Origin: Kribbella pratensis
GTDB lineage: Bacteria; Actinomycetota; Actinomycetes; Propionibacteriales; Kribbellaceae
DNA: 64,000 bases
Assembly: GCF_004366075.1 (NCBI RefSeq)
Contig: NZ_SODU01000002.1
Span: 1,364,758-1,428,757, forward strand
Direction of reading: 5' to 3'
Positions 17,100 through 25,169 of this stretch are shown one piece after another. Made by a program: the position numbers and the translations under genes. The notes under the pieces are model-generated. The model did no database searches, was not told the DNA's origin, and saw only the letters and a program-made list of their open reading frames with translations. The number at the start of each line of letters is the position of its first letter. The stretch's first letter is position 1.

Positions 17100-18368
17100 G
17101 TGCTTGTCCGCCGTCGGTCTGTCCTTCTTGGTATGGCCTCTATACCCCTGCTTGCGGCGTGTGGGGAGACCGCGGACAAGACCGCGCCGAAGTTGATGCT
17201 CGAGAAGGTTTGGCAGGAGCGGCTGGTGACGCCGTGGCCGGCTCTGCCGGGGCGGGTGCGGTTGGTGGGTGATGCCGTCGTGATGGTTGACGGCACGGGG
17301 ACGGAGAACGCTCGGGTCTGCTGTTTCGGCGCGGCGGACGGTGCGCGGAAGTGGGTGATCGACGGTAAGAAGCCGATGTCGGTGCCGGAGCTGGGGACTG
17401 TCTGGGTATGTGCCGTCGGCCCGGGATTTCTGGGGAACTCGCCGACACTGGTTCAGCGGCCGGCGGTCCGGCCTGCCGGCGACGTCCTGCCGGTCTCCGT
17501 TGCGTCCACACCCAGGGGTACGACGACGAGTGGGGTCGTCGGCGTTGACGTCCGAACAGGCGATCCGGTCTGGGGTTTTCGGGCCGTGGCGACGCCGTCC
17601 AACGATCGCACGATGGTCACGGCAGTGGCCGAGTCCGTCGTACTCGCGACCGTCAGCGCGCCCTTCGGTCCTGGCTGGCCGAGCAATGCCCAGTCGCCGA
17701 CCACGATCGCGCTCGACGCCAAGACCGGCGCCGAGCTGTGGCGTGACGCAGACGTCGTCGGCGTCTCGGGCGATGGGAACTCGGTCGTCGTCGCGAAGCG
17801 GGCGACGGGATTCTGGCAGTTGGAGGTCCGGGACGCGCGGACCGGAAAGGCTCGCTGGACCGGTACGCATCAGTCGCGCGGACCGCACGAACACAAGGGA
17901 ACGGCCGCAGACCACACCGTGCTGCAACACGCGGACCGCACGGATGTCGACGTGATCCGGTTGTCCGACGGCAAGCCACTCGTTTTCGATACCGACAGCG
18001 TGCCAGGCGTGGTGGCGAGCGATCCACCGTTGCTCGTGTGGGACAGCGGACCCGCCTGGTGGGCGAAGGGCCCCAACGGTTTCGTCACCCTGGCATTGCC
18101 TGAAGGCTCGCCCACCAAGGGAAAGCATCGGCCCAAGGGCCTGGAGTTCACTGCGACGTACGGGGTCGGACCGTACATCTGGGGCGTGTACCAAGACACC
18201 CAGGAAAGCCAGGAGAACGACCGTCTCGTAGGGACGATCGCGGTGGACCGCACCGGCGCACCATGCTCGCCGAACCTGCAAGGCGTGGCCCTCGCCGACG
18301 TTTCCGAGAAGTGGCTGGTCGTCGGCCGAGCGGGGTACGTCGAGGTCCACCGGGTCAAGCCCGCTTGA
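17100..18368 (+). CDS. Secreted lipoprotein with PQQ-like beta-propeller repeats
   Basis: A 422-residue protein starting with Arg-rich RRR, a short hydrophobic stretch and the lipobox LLAAC (lipidated Cys near residue 22), so it is exported and anchored to the membrane. The rest contains repeated segments of the form DVRTGDPVWGF, DAKTGAELWRDAD and DARTGKARWTG, which are PQQ-like/beta-propeller blades (about four or more seen). Enzymes with this fold bind PQQ, but binding residues were not identified, so a structural role is as likely. GTG 17100 is preferred to the upstream start at 17061 because the signal peptide starts there. Confidence 0.78.
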   Translation: MLVRRRSVLLGMASIPLLAACGETADKTAPKLMLEKVWQERLVTPWPALPGRVRLVGDAVVMVDGTGTENARVCCFGAADGARKWVIDGKKPMSVPELGTVWVCAVGPGFLGNSPTLVQRPAVRPAGDVLPVSVASTPRGTTTSGVVGVDVRTGDPVWGFRAVATPSNDRTMVTAVAESVVLATVSAPFGPGWPSNAQSPTTIALDAKTGAELWRDADVVGVSGDGNSVVVAKRATGFWQLEVRDARTGKARWTGTHQSRGPHEHKGTAADHTVLQHADRTDVDVIRLSDGKPLVFDTDSVPGVVASDPPLLVWDSGPAWWAKGPNGFVTLALPEGSPTKGKHRPKGLEFTATYGVGPYIWGVYQDTQESQENDRLVGTIAVDRTGAPCSPNLQGVALADVSEKWLVVGRAGYVEVHRVKPA

Positions 18369-18389
18369 GACCGACCCGCAGCGGTGGGA

Positions 18390-18944
18390 TCAGTTGCTCT
18401 CGGCAAAGGAATCTCGGCGGGCGGTTCCGCGGGTCAGGGCCAGGTGGCCGCCGAGGAAGCCCGCGCCTGCGATGACCAGGTTGCCGGCCAGGGCGAGCTT
18501 TGTACCGGTCCGGTGCCTGCCGCGCAGACGTGCGACGACCGAGCCGGCGAAGAGGGCGATCGCAGCGTCGGCGCCGAGCGCGTGGATCGCGCCGATCCGG
18601 CGTTCGGCGCCGGACAGCTCGGACCAGTCGGCCGCGCCGGCGATGGCCGTCGGCACGGAAGCCAGCACCCCGAGCCCGGCGAGGATCCCCGCCCCGCGAC
18701 GCGACTGGGATCCACCAGCGAGGTCGAGAAGGGTCGTGCCGAGCCAGCACCCGGTTGTCACGTCGGTGAGCGAGGGATGTATCGAATGACCGAGTACGTC
18801 GGTGTGTAGCGGACTGCGTCGTGCCCAGCCCATCAGCGGCGCATAAGCCAGCTCCTGAGCGCGCGCCAAGCGCTCAGAGAGCGAGCTTTCACCCACCGCG
18901 CGAACCGCGCGCTGCGGCAACGGTTTGGACGCCACGCTCCTCAA
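18390..18944 (-). CDS. DUF2231-family membrane protein
   Basis: A 184-residue protein with a soluble start, then HSIHPSLTDVTTGCW, which is the conserved histidine motif of DUF2231 proteins, and about four hydrophobic segments. The family occurs next to haem and redox genes but has no proven function. It faces the lipoprotein gene, with 21 bp between the two stops. The start ATG at 18944 follows no strong ribosome site, and an internal start is possible. Confidence 0.75.
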   Translation of the reverse strand: MRSVASKPLPQRAVRAVGESSLSERLARAQELAYAPLMGWARRSPLHTDVLGHSIHPSLTDVTTGCWLGTTLLDLAGGSQSRRGAGILAGLGVLASVPTAIAGAADWSELSGAERRIGAIHALGADAAIALFAGSVVARLRGRHRTGTKLALAGNLVIAGAGFLGGHLALTRGTARRDSFAESN

Positions 18945-19008
18945 GATACGCGCACGCCTGACACCCCCGGAAGCACTTGGTCGGTGGTGGGTTGGAGCGC
19001 CGGCTGGT

Positions 19009-19602
19009 TCAGTTCGGCCAGGTGGGGTTGCGGCCGAGATGGGCGACGATGTGGTCGAGGGGGTCGTTGCCGGACCACGGTACGTCGGGGGCGAACGGCG
19101 TACCCGGGGTGAGGCGGACCTCGCCCGTCGGCACCACCTGGGCCACGTCCTGCGCCGCCTCGAGCGTGGCGGGGGCGAAGGTCACCGTCGTACCGAGCGA
19201 CTTCGCGACGTCCCAGCTGTGGACCACGTAGTCGATGAAGTGGAAGCTGATCGCCTGGGAGCCGGGGAACGCGGCGTCGGGGCCGAACTCGGCGAGTGTG
19301 AACGTCCGCTCCGCGACTCCCGGCTGCGCGAACGCGTCCAGGACATGCTCGGCGGATTCGACGTACGCCTTCACCGGGTCGTCGCCGAGATCGCGGACTT
19401 TCCAGATCGCCGGGTCGGACTCACCGCGGGAGGCGGCCGCGAAGCCGTAGTGCTGTGTGGCCATGTGGGCGAGCAGACCGTAGAGGGTCCAGGCGCGGCA
19501 CGGGGTCGGCCTGGACAGGTCGTCGGTGGTCGCGGACGAGACGAGCTCGATGCTGGCCCGGACGGCCTCGGCGTCGAGCTGAACGTAGTCAATAGTAGGC
19601 AT
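19009..19602 (-). CDS. TIGR03086-family (DinB-fold) metal-binding protein
   Basis: A 197-residue member of the mycothiol-dependent maleylpyruvate isomerase N-terminal-like family. PTPCRAWTLYGLLAHMA is the classic start of the first metal helix, and VVHSWDVAKSLG supplies the second histidine. Family members are thought to be thiol-dependent transferases or isomerases; the substrate is unknown. ATG 19602 is the start (MPTIDYVQLD), preferred to an upstream in-frame ATG because it lies just outside the divergent MarR gene's control region. It is divergent to the MarR regulator with 52 bp between starts, so it is the likely target of that regulator. Confidence 0.82.
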   Translation of the reverse strand: MPTIDYVQLDAEAVRASIELVSSATTDDLSRPTPCRAWTLYGLLAHMATQHYGFAAASRGESDPAIWKVRDLGDDPVKAYVESAEHVLDAFAQPGVAERTFTLAEFGPDAAFPGSQAISFHFIDYVVHSWDVAKSLGTTVTFAPATLEAAQDVAQVVPTGEVRLTPGTPFAPDVPWSGNDPLDHIVAHLGRNPTWPN

Positions 19603-19654
19603 GCGCCTATCGTAAGCGTCAGCATATGATTGCGCCAGTGCTACCTTTCCGGGC

Positions 19655-20074
19655 ATGGCAACCGAGCGACCCGACCTCGCCGCGATGCTGTATCCGCTGG
19701 TGCGGGATCTGATCGCGCTCGAACTGCCCGTGCTCGCCGCGCACAACGTTTCGATGTGGGGCTACTCGGTGCTCACCGCCCTCGACGACACCCCGGTCCG
19801 GACCCAGGCCGCGCTCGCCGAGGCGATCGGTGCGGACAAGTCCCGCATCATCGGCACCCTCGACGAACTCCAGCAGGCCGGCCTGATCGAGCGCACCCCG
19901 GACCCCGCCGACCGCCGCGCCCGCCTGCTCTCGATCACGCCCCAGGGCCGCAAGATACGTCGTACCGTCCGCAAGGAAATCCAGGCGCAGGAGGAACAGG
20001 TCCTCACGACTCTCGCGCCGGCCGACCGCAAGACCTTCGTCCGCATCTTGCAAGAACTGCACGCTTCACGCTGA
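19655..20074 (+). CDS. MarR-family transcriptional regulator
   Basis: A 139-residue winged-helix protein typical of MarR in length: N-terminal dimer helix, recognition helix in ADKSRIIGTLDELQQAGLIER, and wing DPADRRARLLSITPQGR, then a long C-terminal helix. MarR proteins usually repress the divergent gene and their own and respond to phenolic ligands or oxidants. The 52-bp gap to the divergent TIGR03086 gene contains CATATG near its centre, which could be part of the operator, but the palindrome is short. Confidence 0.85.
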   Translation: MATERPDLAAMLYPLVRDLIALELPVLAAHNVSMWGYSVLTALDDTPVRTQAALAEAIGADKSRIIGTLDELQQAGLIERTPDPADRRARLLSITPQGRKIRRTVRKEIQAQEEQVLTTLAPADRKTFVRILQELHASR

Positions 20075-20137
20075 CGATGGAGGCCGATCCCTCGCGCGGG
20101 TGATCCGAGCGCGGCCGAGGCTCAACAGACTGGCCGT

Positions 20138-20965
20138 ATGAGACGAGCGGTCGTGGTGTGGGCGGTGGCGTACGGCGTGCTGCGGATCTGGTTCGCGACC
20201 GGTCACGCACCCGACTGGAAGTTGCCCGGCGATGATCTGCTGGTCCCGAACTGGGTCTCGGTGATCGGCTGTCTGGTCACCGCGCTCGCCGTGATTCGCA
20301 TCCGGCCGCGGTTGCTCTGGGCGCTCGCCGCGGCCTGGCTCGCCGCAGCCGGGTTCATCCTGCTCGACCTGGTCGCCACCGTCCTGCCCGGACTCGGCAT
20401 CCCGATCGACGTGCCCGGGATGGTCAGCCGACTGGCCGCGGTCGCCGGCGCCGTACTGCTCGGCCACCTCGCCAAATCCCACCAGCCCGAGGCCAAGCCC
20501 TGGCCGCACTGGGTCTCGACCGCGGGCGCGTGCCTGGCGGCCGCCGGGTGCCTGACCAGGTTGGCGGCGCAAGCAGCCGTCGGCTTCGAGAAGGTGCCGT
20601 ACGGCGGCAACCTGTCGATCGTGCTCTTCGAAGGCGGCTTCGTCCTCGCGGGAACCGTCCTCCCGTTCCTCCTCGTGCACCGCATCGGCCGGTACTTCCC
20701 GCGCTGGCTCCTACTGCTTCCCGGCTACACGATCGGCGCCGGCATCACGGCGTACTTCACCGTCGGCCTGCTCCAGATGATCGTGAACGCGGTCCGGGGC
20801 GAGCCCGTCTACGGCGATGTCGGACTCCCGGACAGCTTCTTCTGGGTCGCGGTCCCGGCGTACGTCGTCTGGGGCGCGGGGCTGACCGTCGCCGCCCGCG
20901 GTTACCAATTCGCGACCCGAAAGACAACCGATTCGGAATGTGAGCTTCACATCACTCAGCGTTGA
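20138..20965 (+). CDS. Hypothetical multi-pass membrane protein
   Basis: A 275-residue membrane protein with about eight hydrophobic segments and no motif I recognise. Short loops carry WFATGHAPDWKLPGDDLL near the N-terminus and a late VYGDVGLPDSFFWVAVPAY. It is 63 bp downstream of the MarR gene on the same strand. It could be a small actinobacterial family of unknown role. Confidence 0.6.
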   Translation: MRRAVVVWAVAYGVLRIWFATGHAPDWKLPGDDLLVPNWVSVIGCLVTALAVIRIRPRLLWALAAAWLAAAGFILLDLVATVLPGLGIPIDVPGMVSRLAAVAGAVLLGHLAKSHQPEAKPWPHWVSTAGACLAAAGCLTRLAAQAAVGFEKVPYGGNLSIVLFEGGFVLAGTVLPFLLVHRIGRYFPRWLLLLPGYTIGAGITAYFTVGLLQMIVNAVRGEPVYGDVGLPDSFFWVAVPAYVVWGAGLTVAARGYQFATRKTTDSECELHITQR

Positions 20966-21033
20966 ACCAAGTAGAGCGTTCAATCGTTCGAACCAGGCAC
21001 AGACCACAACCACGCCGCGAGGAGTGAGGCCCT

Positions 21034-21423
21034 GTGCAGGTGCTTGAGCGTTTTCAGAAAGAAGTCATCGGCGTCTTCCGGATCGTCGTCGGGTTCCTGT
21101 TTGCGACCCACGGCGCGGCCGCGCTGTTCGGCGTCCTCGGCACTGAACAGGTCGACGCCTTCGCCTGGCCGTCCTGGTGGGCGTCGTTGATCCAGGCGGT
21201 CGGCGGTGCGCTGGTGATGATCGGCCTAGGCACCCGGTACGCCGCGCTGCTGTGCTCCGGATCGATGGCCTACGCGTATTTCAGCGTGCACCAGGCGGGT
21301 GCTTTGCTGCCCGTGCAGAATGGTGGCGAGAAGGCGGCCCTGTTCTGCTTCGCGTTCCTGCTGATCGCTGTCCTGGGCAACGGTGCCTGGTCGGTGCAGC
21401 GGGCCGCTGCACCGAGCAAGTAG
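21034..21423 (+). CDS. DoxX-family membrane protein
   Basis: A 129-residue, four-helix membrane protein. The landmarks are FRIVVGFLFATHGAAALFG, the GG.LVMIGLGTR segment and the HQAGALLPVQNGGEKAALFCFAFLLI end, which fit DoxX. Family members interact with redox enzymes or are part of thiosulfate/quinone systems; here no such partner is visible. GTG 21034 lies behind GAGGAGTGAGG. It precedes the ECF sigma gene by about 34 bp and may belong to its transcript. Confidence 0.82.
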   Translation: MQVLERFQKEVIGVFRIVVGFLFATHGAAALFGVLGTEQVDAFAWPSWWASLIQAVGGALVMIGLGTRYAALLCSGSMAYAYFSVHQAGALLPVQNGGEKAALFCFAFLLIAVLGNGAWSVQRAAAPSK

Positions 21424-21457
21424 CCCGATGTCCGACCCGCACAGAGCAGGAGCGCCG

Positions 21458-21967
21458 ATGGCCGACGACCGGGCGACGCTGCTGCGTGAGCTGCACGATG
21501 TGCACGCTCCTGCGCTGTGGCGGTTCGTCGTCCGGCTGACCGGCGACGACCGGCTCGCGGAGGACGTCGTCCAGGAAACCCTGCTGCGGGCGTGGCGGCG
21601 ACCGAACATCCTGGCCGAGGACGAGGCGGGCGCCCGGGCCTGGCTGTTCACGGTGGCGCGCAACCTCGTCATCGACGACCGGCGCAGCGCCCGGGTCAGC
21701 CGGGAGGTCGCCAGCGACGACCTCCCGGAGAGCCCGAGCGCCGACCACGCGAACGCCGTACTGGATGCCTGGCTGGTAGCCGAGTCGCTGGCTCAGTTGT
21801 CGGAGGAACATCGGCAGGTGATCGTTCGTGCGTACTACGGGCGCCGTACGGTCACCGACATCGCCGAGGAGCTGGACATCCCGTCGGGCACCGTGAAGTC
21901 GCGGCTGCACTACGGGCTGCGGGCGTTGAAGCTCGCGCTGCAGGAGAAGGGGGTGACGAGCCAGTGA
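21458..21967 (+). CDS. ECF RNA polymerase sigma factor (SigL-like)
   Basis: A 169-residue extracytoplasmic-function sigma factor. Region 2 holds LAEDVVQETLLRAWRRP and AWLFTVARNLVIDDRR, and region 4 holds RQVIVRAYYGRRTVTDIAEELDIPSGTVKSRLHYGLRAL. ATG 21458 is chosen over ATG 21428 because GCAGGAG lies upstream at a good distance. The stop overlaps the anti-sigma start by 4 bases (GTGA), the usual coupling of a sigma with its inhibitor. Resembles mycobacterial SigL by layout. Targets are unknown. Confidence 0.9.
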   Translation: MADDRATLLRELHDVHAPALWRFVVRLTGDDRLAEDVVQETLLRAWRRPNILAEDEAGARAWLFTVARNLVIDDRRSARVSREVASDDLPESPSADHANAVLDAWLVAESLAQLSEEHRQVIVRAYYGRRTVTDIAEELDIPSGTVKSRLHYGLRALKLALQEKGVTSQ

Positions 21968-22626
21968 GCGACCCGTACCGGGAGTGGGACGCTGCCTACC
22001 TGCTCGGCGCGCTGTCGGCGAAGGACCGGCGCGTGTACGAGGAGCATCTGCACGCCTGTGAGGAGTGCTCGGCCGGGGTCGCGTCCCTGGCCGGCATCCC
22101 GGGCGTGCTGGCGGCCTTGCCGGCCGACCGGGCGCTGGCCACCATCCCGGCGGAACCGCCGAATCTGCTGCCCGGTCTGGTCCGGAACGTTCAGCGTGAC
22201 CGGCGCCGCCAGCGGATCCGGGTCGGTGCGCTGACGACCGGGATCGCCGTCGCGGCCGCCGTCATCGGTGCGCTGATCATCGTCCCGCTGACCCGCGACG
22301 AGCCGAAGGGCGACTACGTTGTACTCGCCCAGACGGTGTCCAGCAAGCTGTCCGCGGACGCCCGGCTGGTGCCGGAGCCGTGGGGTACGACGATCGAGAT
22401 CAGCTGCCGGTACGACGAACTCGCGACACCGAGCGAACGCGCCCGCGGGTACGAGTTGTACGTAACGGACACGTCCGGAAAGATCGAGCTGATCGCCAGC
22501 TGGACGTCCGCACCCGGGACGACGGTGAAGCCGGCGGCGACCACGAAGCTGCAGCGCAACGAGATCAAGGCCCTGGACATCCGCAGCTCGGAAACCGGTC
22601 GCGTGCTGCTCGCTGTTCGTTTCTGA
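21964..22626 (+). CDS. Anti-sigma factor, zinc-binding (RskA/RslA-like)
   Basis: A 220-residue membrane protein: an N-terminal zf-HC2 anti-sigma domain with the zinc motif HX3CX2C (HLHACEEC, near residues 28-35), one transmembrane helix around residues 95-115, and an extracytoplasmic domain that resembles RskA. It would bind the upstream ECF sigma factor and release it upon an envelope signal, probably by proteolysis. GTG 21964 overlaps the sigma stop, supporting co-translation. Confidence 0.88.
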   Translation: MSDPYREWDAAYLLGALSAKDRRVYEEHLHACEECSAGVASLAGIPGVLAALPADRALATIPAEPPNLLPGLVRNVQRDRRRQRIRVGALTTGIAVAAAVIGALIIVPLTRDEPKGDYVVLAQTVSSKLSADARLVPEPWGTTIEISCRYDELATPSERARGYELYVTDTSGKIELIASWTSAPGTTVKPAATTKLQRNEIKALDIRSSETGRVLLAVRF

Positions 22627-22750
22627 TCGTGCATGACCGTAGCCCGTCGGGGCACCTGTTGGGGCACGAGCGGTGGTCGCTCGAGAGGCTGCCGATCCAG
22701 GCCCCGGTGTTCAGGGACGTGCACCGGGGCCGCGTACATTCGTGACCAGG

Positions 22751-22779
22751 TTGCAAGAAAATTCTTCCGATTCTGTAAC
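22751..22779 (+). promoter_or_regulatory. Sigma70-like promoter facing the candidate small RNA
   Basis: TTGCAA (22751-22756) and TGTAAC (22774-22779) are separated by exactly 17 bp in an AT-rich pocket of an otherwise GC-rich gap. Both match the consensus in four of six positions. No gene starts downstream on this strand before the hairpin at 22903. Confidence 0.5.
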
Positions 22780-22785
22780 ACTCGG

Positions 22786-22942
22786 CCCGTCACCGGCGAT
22801 ACACCGTGTGTAACGCCACTGAGGATCCCGTCCCAGGCCGTCCGCCCGAAGGGTCTGGGGCGGGGTTCTCGATGCTTCTGAGGCGCCCAAGCAGCGTTAC
22901 GAACGAAGGCCCCCGGTGACTCATCACCCCGGGGGCCTTCGT
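22786..22942 (+). ncRNA. Candidate small RNA (unassigned)
   Basis: About 157 nt lie between a sigma70-like promoter (22751-22779) and a strong hairpin (22903-22942). No open frame with a ribosome site is visible in this stretch and it is inside a 334-bp gap between the anti-sigma gene and the small minus-strand gene. The interval contains CCGTCCCAGGCC and CTGGGGCGGGG segments that can pair, so it probably folds. I do not recognise it as 6S, 6C or a known riboswitch. The hairpin may instead serve only the minus-strand gene, in which case there is no RNA. Confidence 0.35.
22903..22942. terminator. Strong bidirectional terminator hairpin
   Basis: A perfect 14-bp stem (22903-22916 with 22929-22942) encloses a 12-nt loop. 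The minus-strand gene at 22961-23200 ends 18 bp away, and the plus-strand candidate small RNA would end here. No T-tract follows on the plus strand. Confidence 0.8.
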
Positions 22943-22960
22943 ATCGTGCGCGTTCCCTCC

Positions 22961-23200
22961 CTAGGACGCTTGTTCAGTCGGGCCGTTCGACTCCGGGAGA
23001 GCGATCCGGTCCGCCGGGAGGCGTTCCGTCCGCTCGTTGCCGTCGTCGCCCTCGTACTGCACCAGAGCGGTCCATCCCGATTCCTCGTGGTCGCGGCCGA
23101 TCAGCCAGCCGCGACGCCACTTGCCATCCGCGAGGACGACAACATGGCTGGGCAGAGGGAGTCGGGACACCAGATCGGTGCCGGGCTCGAACTCAGTCAT
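22961..23200 (-). CDS. Conserved small protein of unknown function
   Basis: A 79-residue protein with the repeated pattern of a small beta-barrel: SHVVVLADGKWRRGWLIGRD, then SGWTALVQYEG and a basic-acidic C-terminal tail. It looks like the small SH3-like proteins common in actinobacteria, but no function can be given. ATG 23200 is used. It ends 18 bp from the strong hairpin terminator. Confidence 0.6.
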   Translation of the reverse strand: MTEFEPGTDLVSRLPLPSHVVVLADGKWRRGWLIGRDHEESGWTALVQYEGDDGNERTERLPADRIALPESNGPTEQAS

Positions 23201-23247
23201 GGCCGAAGGCTAGGGGGTTTCGGAGCCGAGCGCCTCCCGGACGCGTG

Positions 23248-23964
23248 TTACTTCTGTGTTTCACGCGGGCCGGGCTGCAATTCTTTGACAACTCTCACAG
23301 GCAACCCGAACGCTTGAACCGAACCCGACACCTTCAAAGCGCGACCGCCCGGGATATGCGTCACCCAGTCGTTCCGTAACGCGTGCCTGCACAACGCCGC
23401 CCCGACTGCGCCGGCGAGATGCGGGCGGCGTTCGGTCACGTCCAGACACGACCTGATGGCGGGCCGGCCGCGTCGTACGTCGACTTCGATGCCGAGATCT
23501 TCCAACCAGGCTTGGCCTTCCGGCGTCAACGCGATCCCCTCCGACCAGTCGATGAGGCCACGCTCGGTCATCGCGTCGGCGAGCGCGACGCCGAGCTTGC
23601 CGGCCAGGTGGTCGTAGCAGGTGCGCGCCCGCGCGAACGCGTCCCGCTTGCTCACCGCGGCCAGGCTGTTCGCGACTTCTTCACGACGTGGTGCCAACGC
23701 GGCGAGACCTTCGAGCAACTCGGCCGTATCCGGTCCGGCGAGCTTCACGTACCGGTGCCGCCCCTGCCGCACCTCGGTCAGCAACCCGCCGCCGACCAGC
23801 TGATTCAGGTGCTCGCTGATCGTCGGCCGCGAAACTTTCGCCAACCTGGCAAGCTCGCTGGCAGTCCAGGCCCGCCCGTCGAGCAACGCCAGACAAACCG
23901 TCGCCCGAGTCCCGTCGGCCAACATCCGAGCCCACCCCGCCAACTCCTCACCCTCAGCCGTCAT
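23248..23964 (-). CDS. ArsR-type winged-helix regulator, large form
   Basis: A 238-residue regulator. Residues 10-90 are a winged helix (LARLAKVSRPTISEHLNQLVGGGLLTEVRQGRHRYVKLA). The C-terminal half is a second, all-helical domain found in long members of the family, possibly a ligand pocket. Several cysteines (ARTCYDHL, RSCLDV, ALCRHA) might sense thiol or metal. It is divergent from the flavin-reductase-like gene at 24031 with 66 bp between starts and may control it. Confidence 0.8.
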   Translation of the reverse strand: MTAEGEELAGWARMLADGTRATVCLALLDGRAWTASELARLAKVSRPTISEHLNQLVGGGLLTEVRQGRHRYVKLAGPDTAELLEGLAALAPRREEVANSLAAVSKRDAFARARTCYDHLAGKLGVALADAMTERGLIDWSEGIALTPEGQAWLEDLGIEVDVRRGRPAIRSCLDVTERRPHLAGAVGAALCRHALRNDWVTHIPGGRALKVSGSVQAFGLPVRVVKELQPGPRETQK

Positions 23965-24030
23965 ACCCCCATCATCCCGCTCCCACAGTTAGGCATCCGC
24001 CGAACGGTCTCGTGTCTAGCGTCGGTTTAC

Positions 24031-24633
24031 GTGACTCATCTGACGATCGAACCTTCCATCCTGTACGTCGGCACGCCGGTTGCCCTGCTCACGACCGTGA
24101 ACGAGGACGACACCGTCAACCTTGCCCCGATGTCGTCGGCCTGGGCGCTCGGCGACGTTGTGGTGCTTGGGGTCGGTGTCTCGGGACAGACTGCGATCAA
24201 CCTGCGTGCGAGCCCGGAGGTGGTGATCAACTACCCGTCACCCGAGCAGTGGGAGTCGGTCGAACGCCTCGCCCCGTTGACGGCGGCCGACCCGGTCCCG
24301 TCCCACAAACAGGCCCGCTTCCGCCACGAACGCGCCAAGTTCACCGCATCCGGCCTGACCCCCGTCCCCTCCGAACTCGTCACCCCACCCCGAGTCGCCG
24401 AATGCCCACTCCAATTCGAGGCTACGGTCGTAGATGCGGATCTAGATGCTAAAGGCAACTTCCTGATCGCGCAGGCCCGTGTCGTCCGAGTACACGCCGC
24501 CAGAGAGATCGTCGTACCAGGCACCTCGCACGTAGACCCCGCAGCCTGGTCACCCCTCATCTACAACTTCCGCCACTACTACGGCCTAGGCCCCGAACTA
24601 GGCGAGTCCTTCCGCACCGAAACCCCAAGGTAG
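24031..24633 (+). CDS. Flavin reductase-like domain protein
   Basis: A 200-residue protein of the FMN-binding split-barrel (flavin reductase-like) group. The opening YVGTPVALLTTVNEDDTVNLAPMSS and the NLRASPEVVINYP segment match flavin-binding proteins of this group, and HYYGLG near the end is also typical. It would bind FMN and reduce or oxidise an unknown substrate. GTG 24031 is the start; the upstream open frame overlaps the divergent regulator and has no domain content. Confidence 0.7.
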   Translation: MTHLTIEPSILYVGTPVALLTTVNEDDTVNLAPMSSAWALGDVVVLGVGVSGQTAINLRASPEVVINYPSPEQWESVERLAPLTAADPVPSHKQARFRHERAKFTASGLTPVPSELVTPPRVAECPLQFEATVVDADLDAKGNFLIAQARVVRVHAAREIVVPGTSHVDPAAWSPLIYNFRHYYGLGPELGESFRTETPR

Positions 24634-24675
24634 GCGGCCGAGGCTGGGTGTGTGATCCCGCTCTCGGTGGTCGGG

Positions 24676-24939
24676 TTACTGAGCGGCTTTGCGGCGCAGC
24701 CGGGTAACTGCGGCGAATCCGGCTCCGGTGACGGCGATCCCGCCGACTGTTCCGGCGCCGAGCTGCGCCAGGTCCAGATCGAAGCCGCTGTCCGCGGGGC
24801 GCGTCGATGGTGGGTTGGCGTTCGCACCGAGTTCAGGTTTCGTGATTGCGCTGGCCGGCGCGGTGACGGCCAGCGGGAGGCCGGCGATGCCGATCGTTGC
24901 GGCAATGGTGGCGATTCTGGTGATGGTCTTGATAGCCAT
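24676..24939 (-). CDS. Small exported protein with C-terminal membrane anchor
   Basis: An 87-residue protein. Residues 1-31 form a signal peptide ending in PASA, then a short Asn/Pro-rich stretch, and a C-terminal hydrophobic segment followed by RLRRK, the pattern of a cell-surface protein with an LPXTG-less anchor. ATG 24939 follows GAGGAG; a longer in-frame start exists upstream (25020). No function is recognised. Confidence 0.55.
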   Translation of the reverse strand: MAIKTITRIATIAATIGIAGLPLAVTAPASAITKPELGANANPPSTRPADSGFDLDLAQLGAGTVGGIAVTGAGFAAVTRLRRKAAQ

Positions 24940-25169
24940 TGGAATTCGACTCCTCATGAGTTGGACTTGCCAATGACTGTCCGAGATGAGGAGCACCGTC
25001 GACATCGGGCATCCGCGCACAAATCTGCCGTCGTTCGCCTTATGCCGCTGTCATTTGGAGCGGCAGTGCCTTAGTTGCGGTCGCGTGCGCCAAGCCGGGC
25101 TGCGGCGCCGGTTGGTGGGATCGCCAGGTGAGGGCTTTCTCGCCACAGGACGGGGGCGCATGATGGTGT

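Noticed and set aside
17040..18350. A 436-codon minus-strand frame opposite the PQQ-like lipoprotein gene
   Set aside because: The plus strand carries a clear signal peptide, lipobox and propeller repeats; the minus frame has none and is a composition shadow.
23383..24030. N-terminal extension of the flavin-reductase-like gene
   Set aside because: It is antisense to the winged-helix regulator at 23248-23964 and the flavin reductase domain starts right at GTG 24031.
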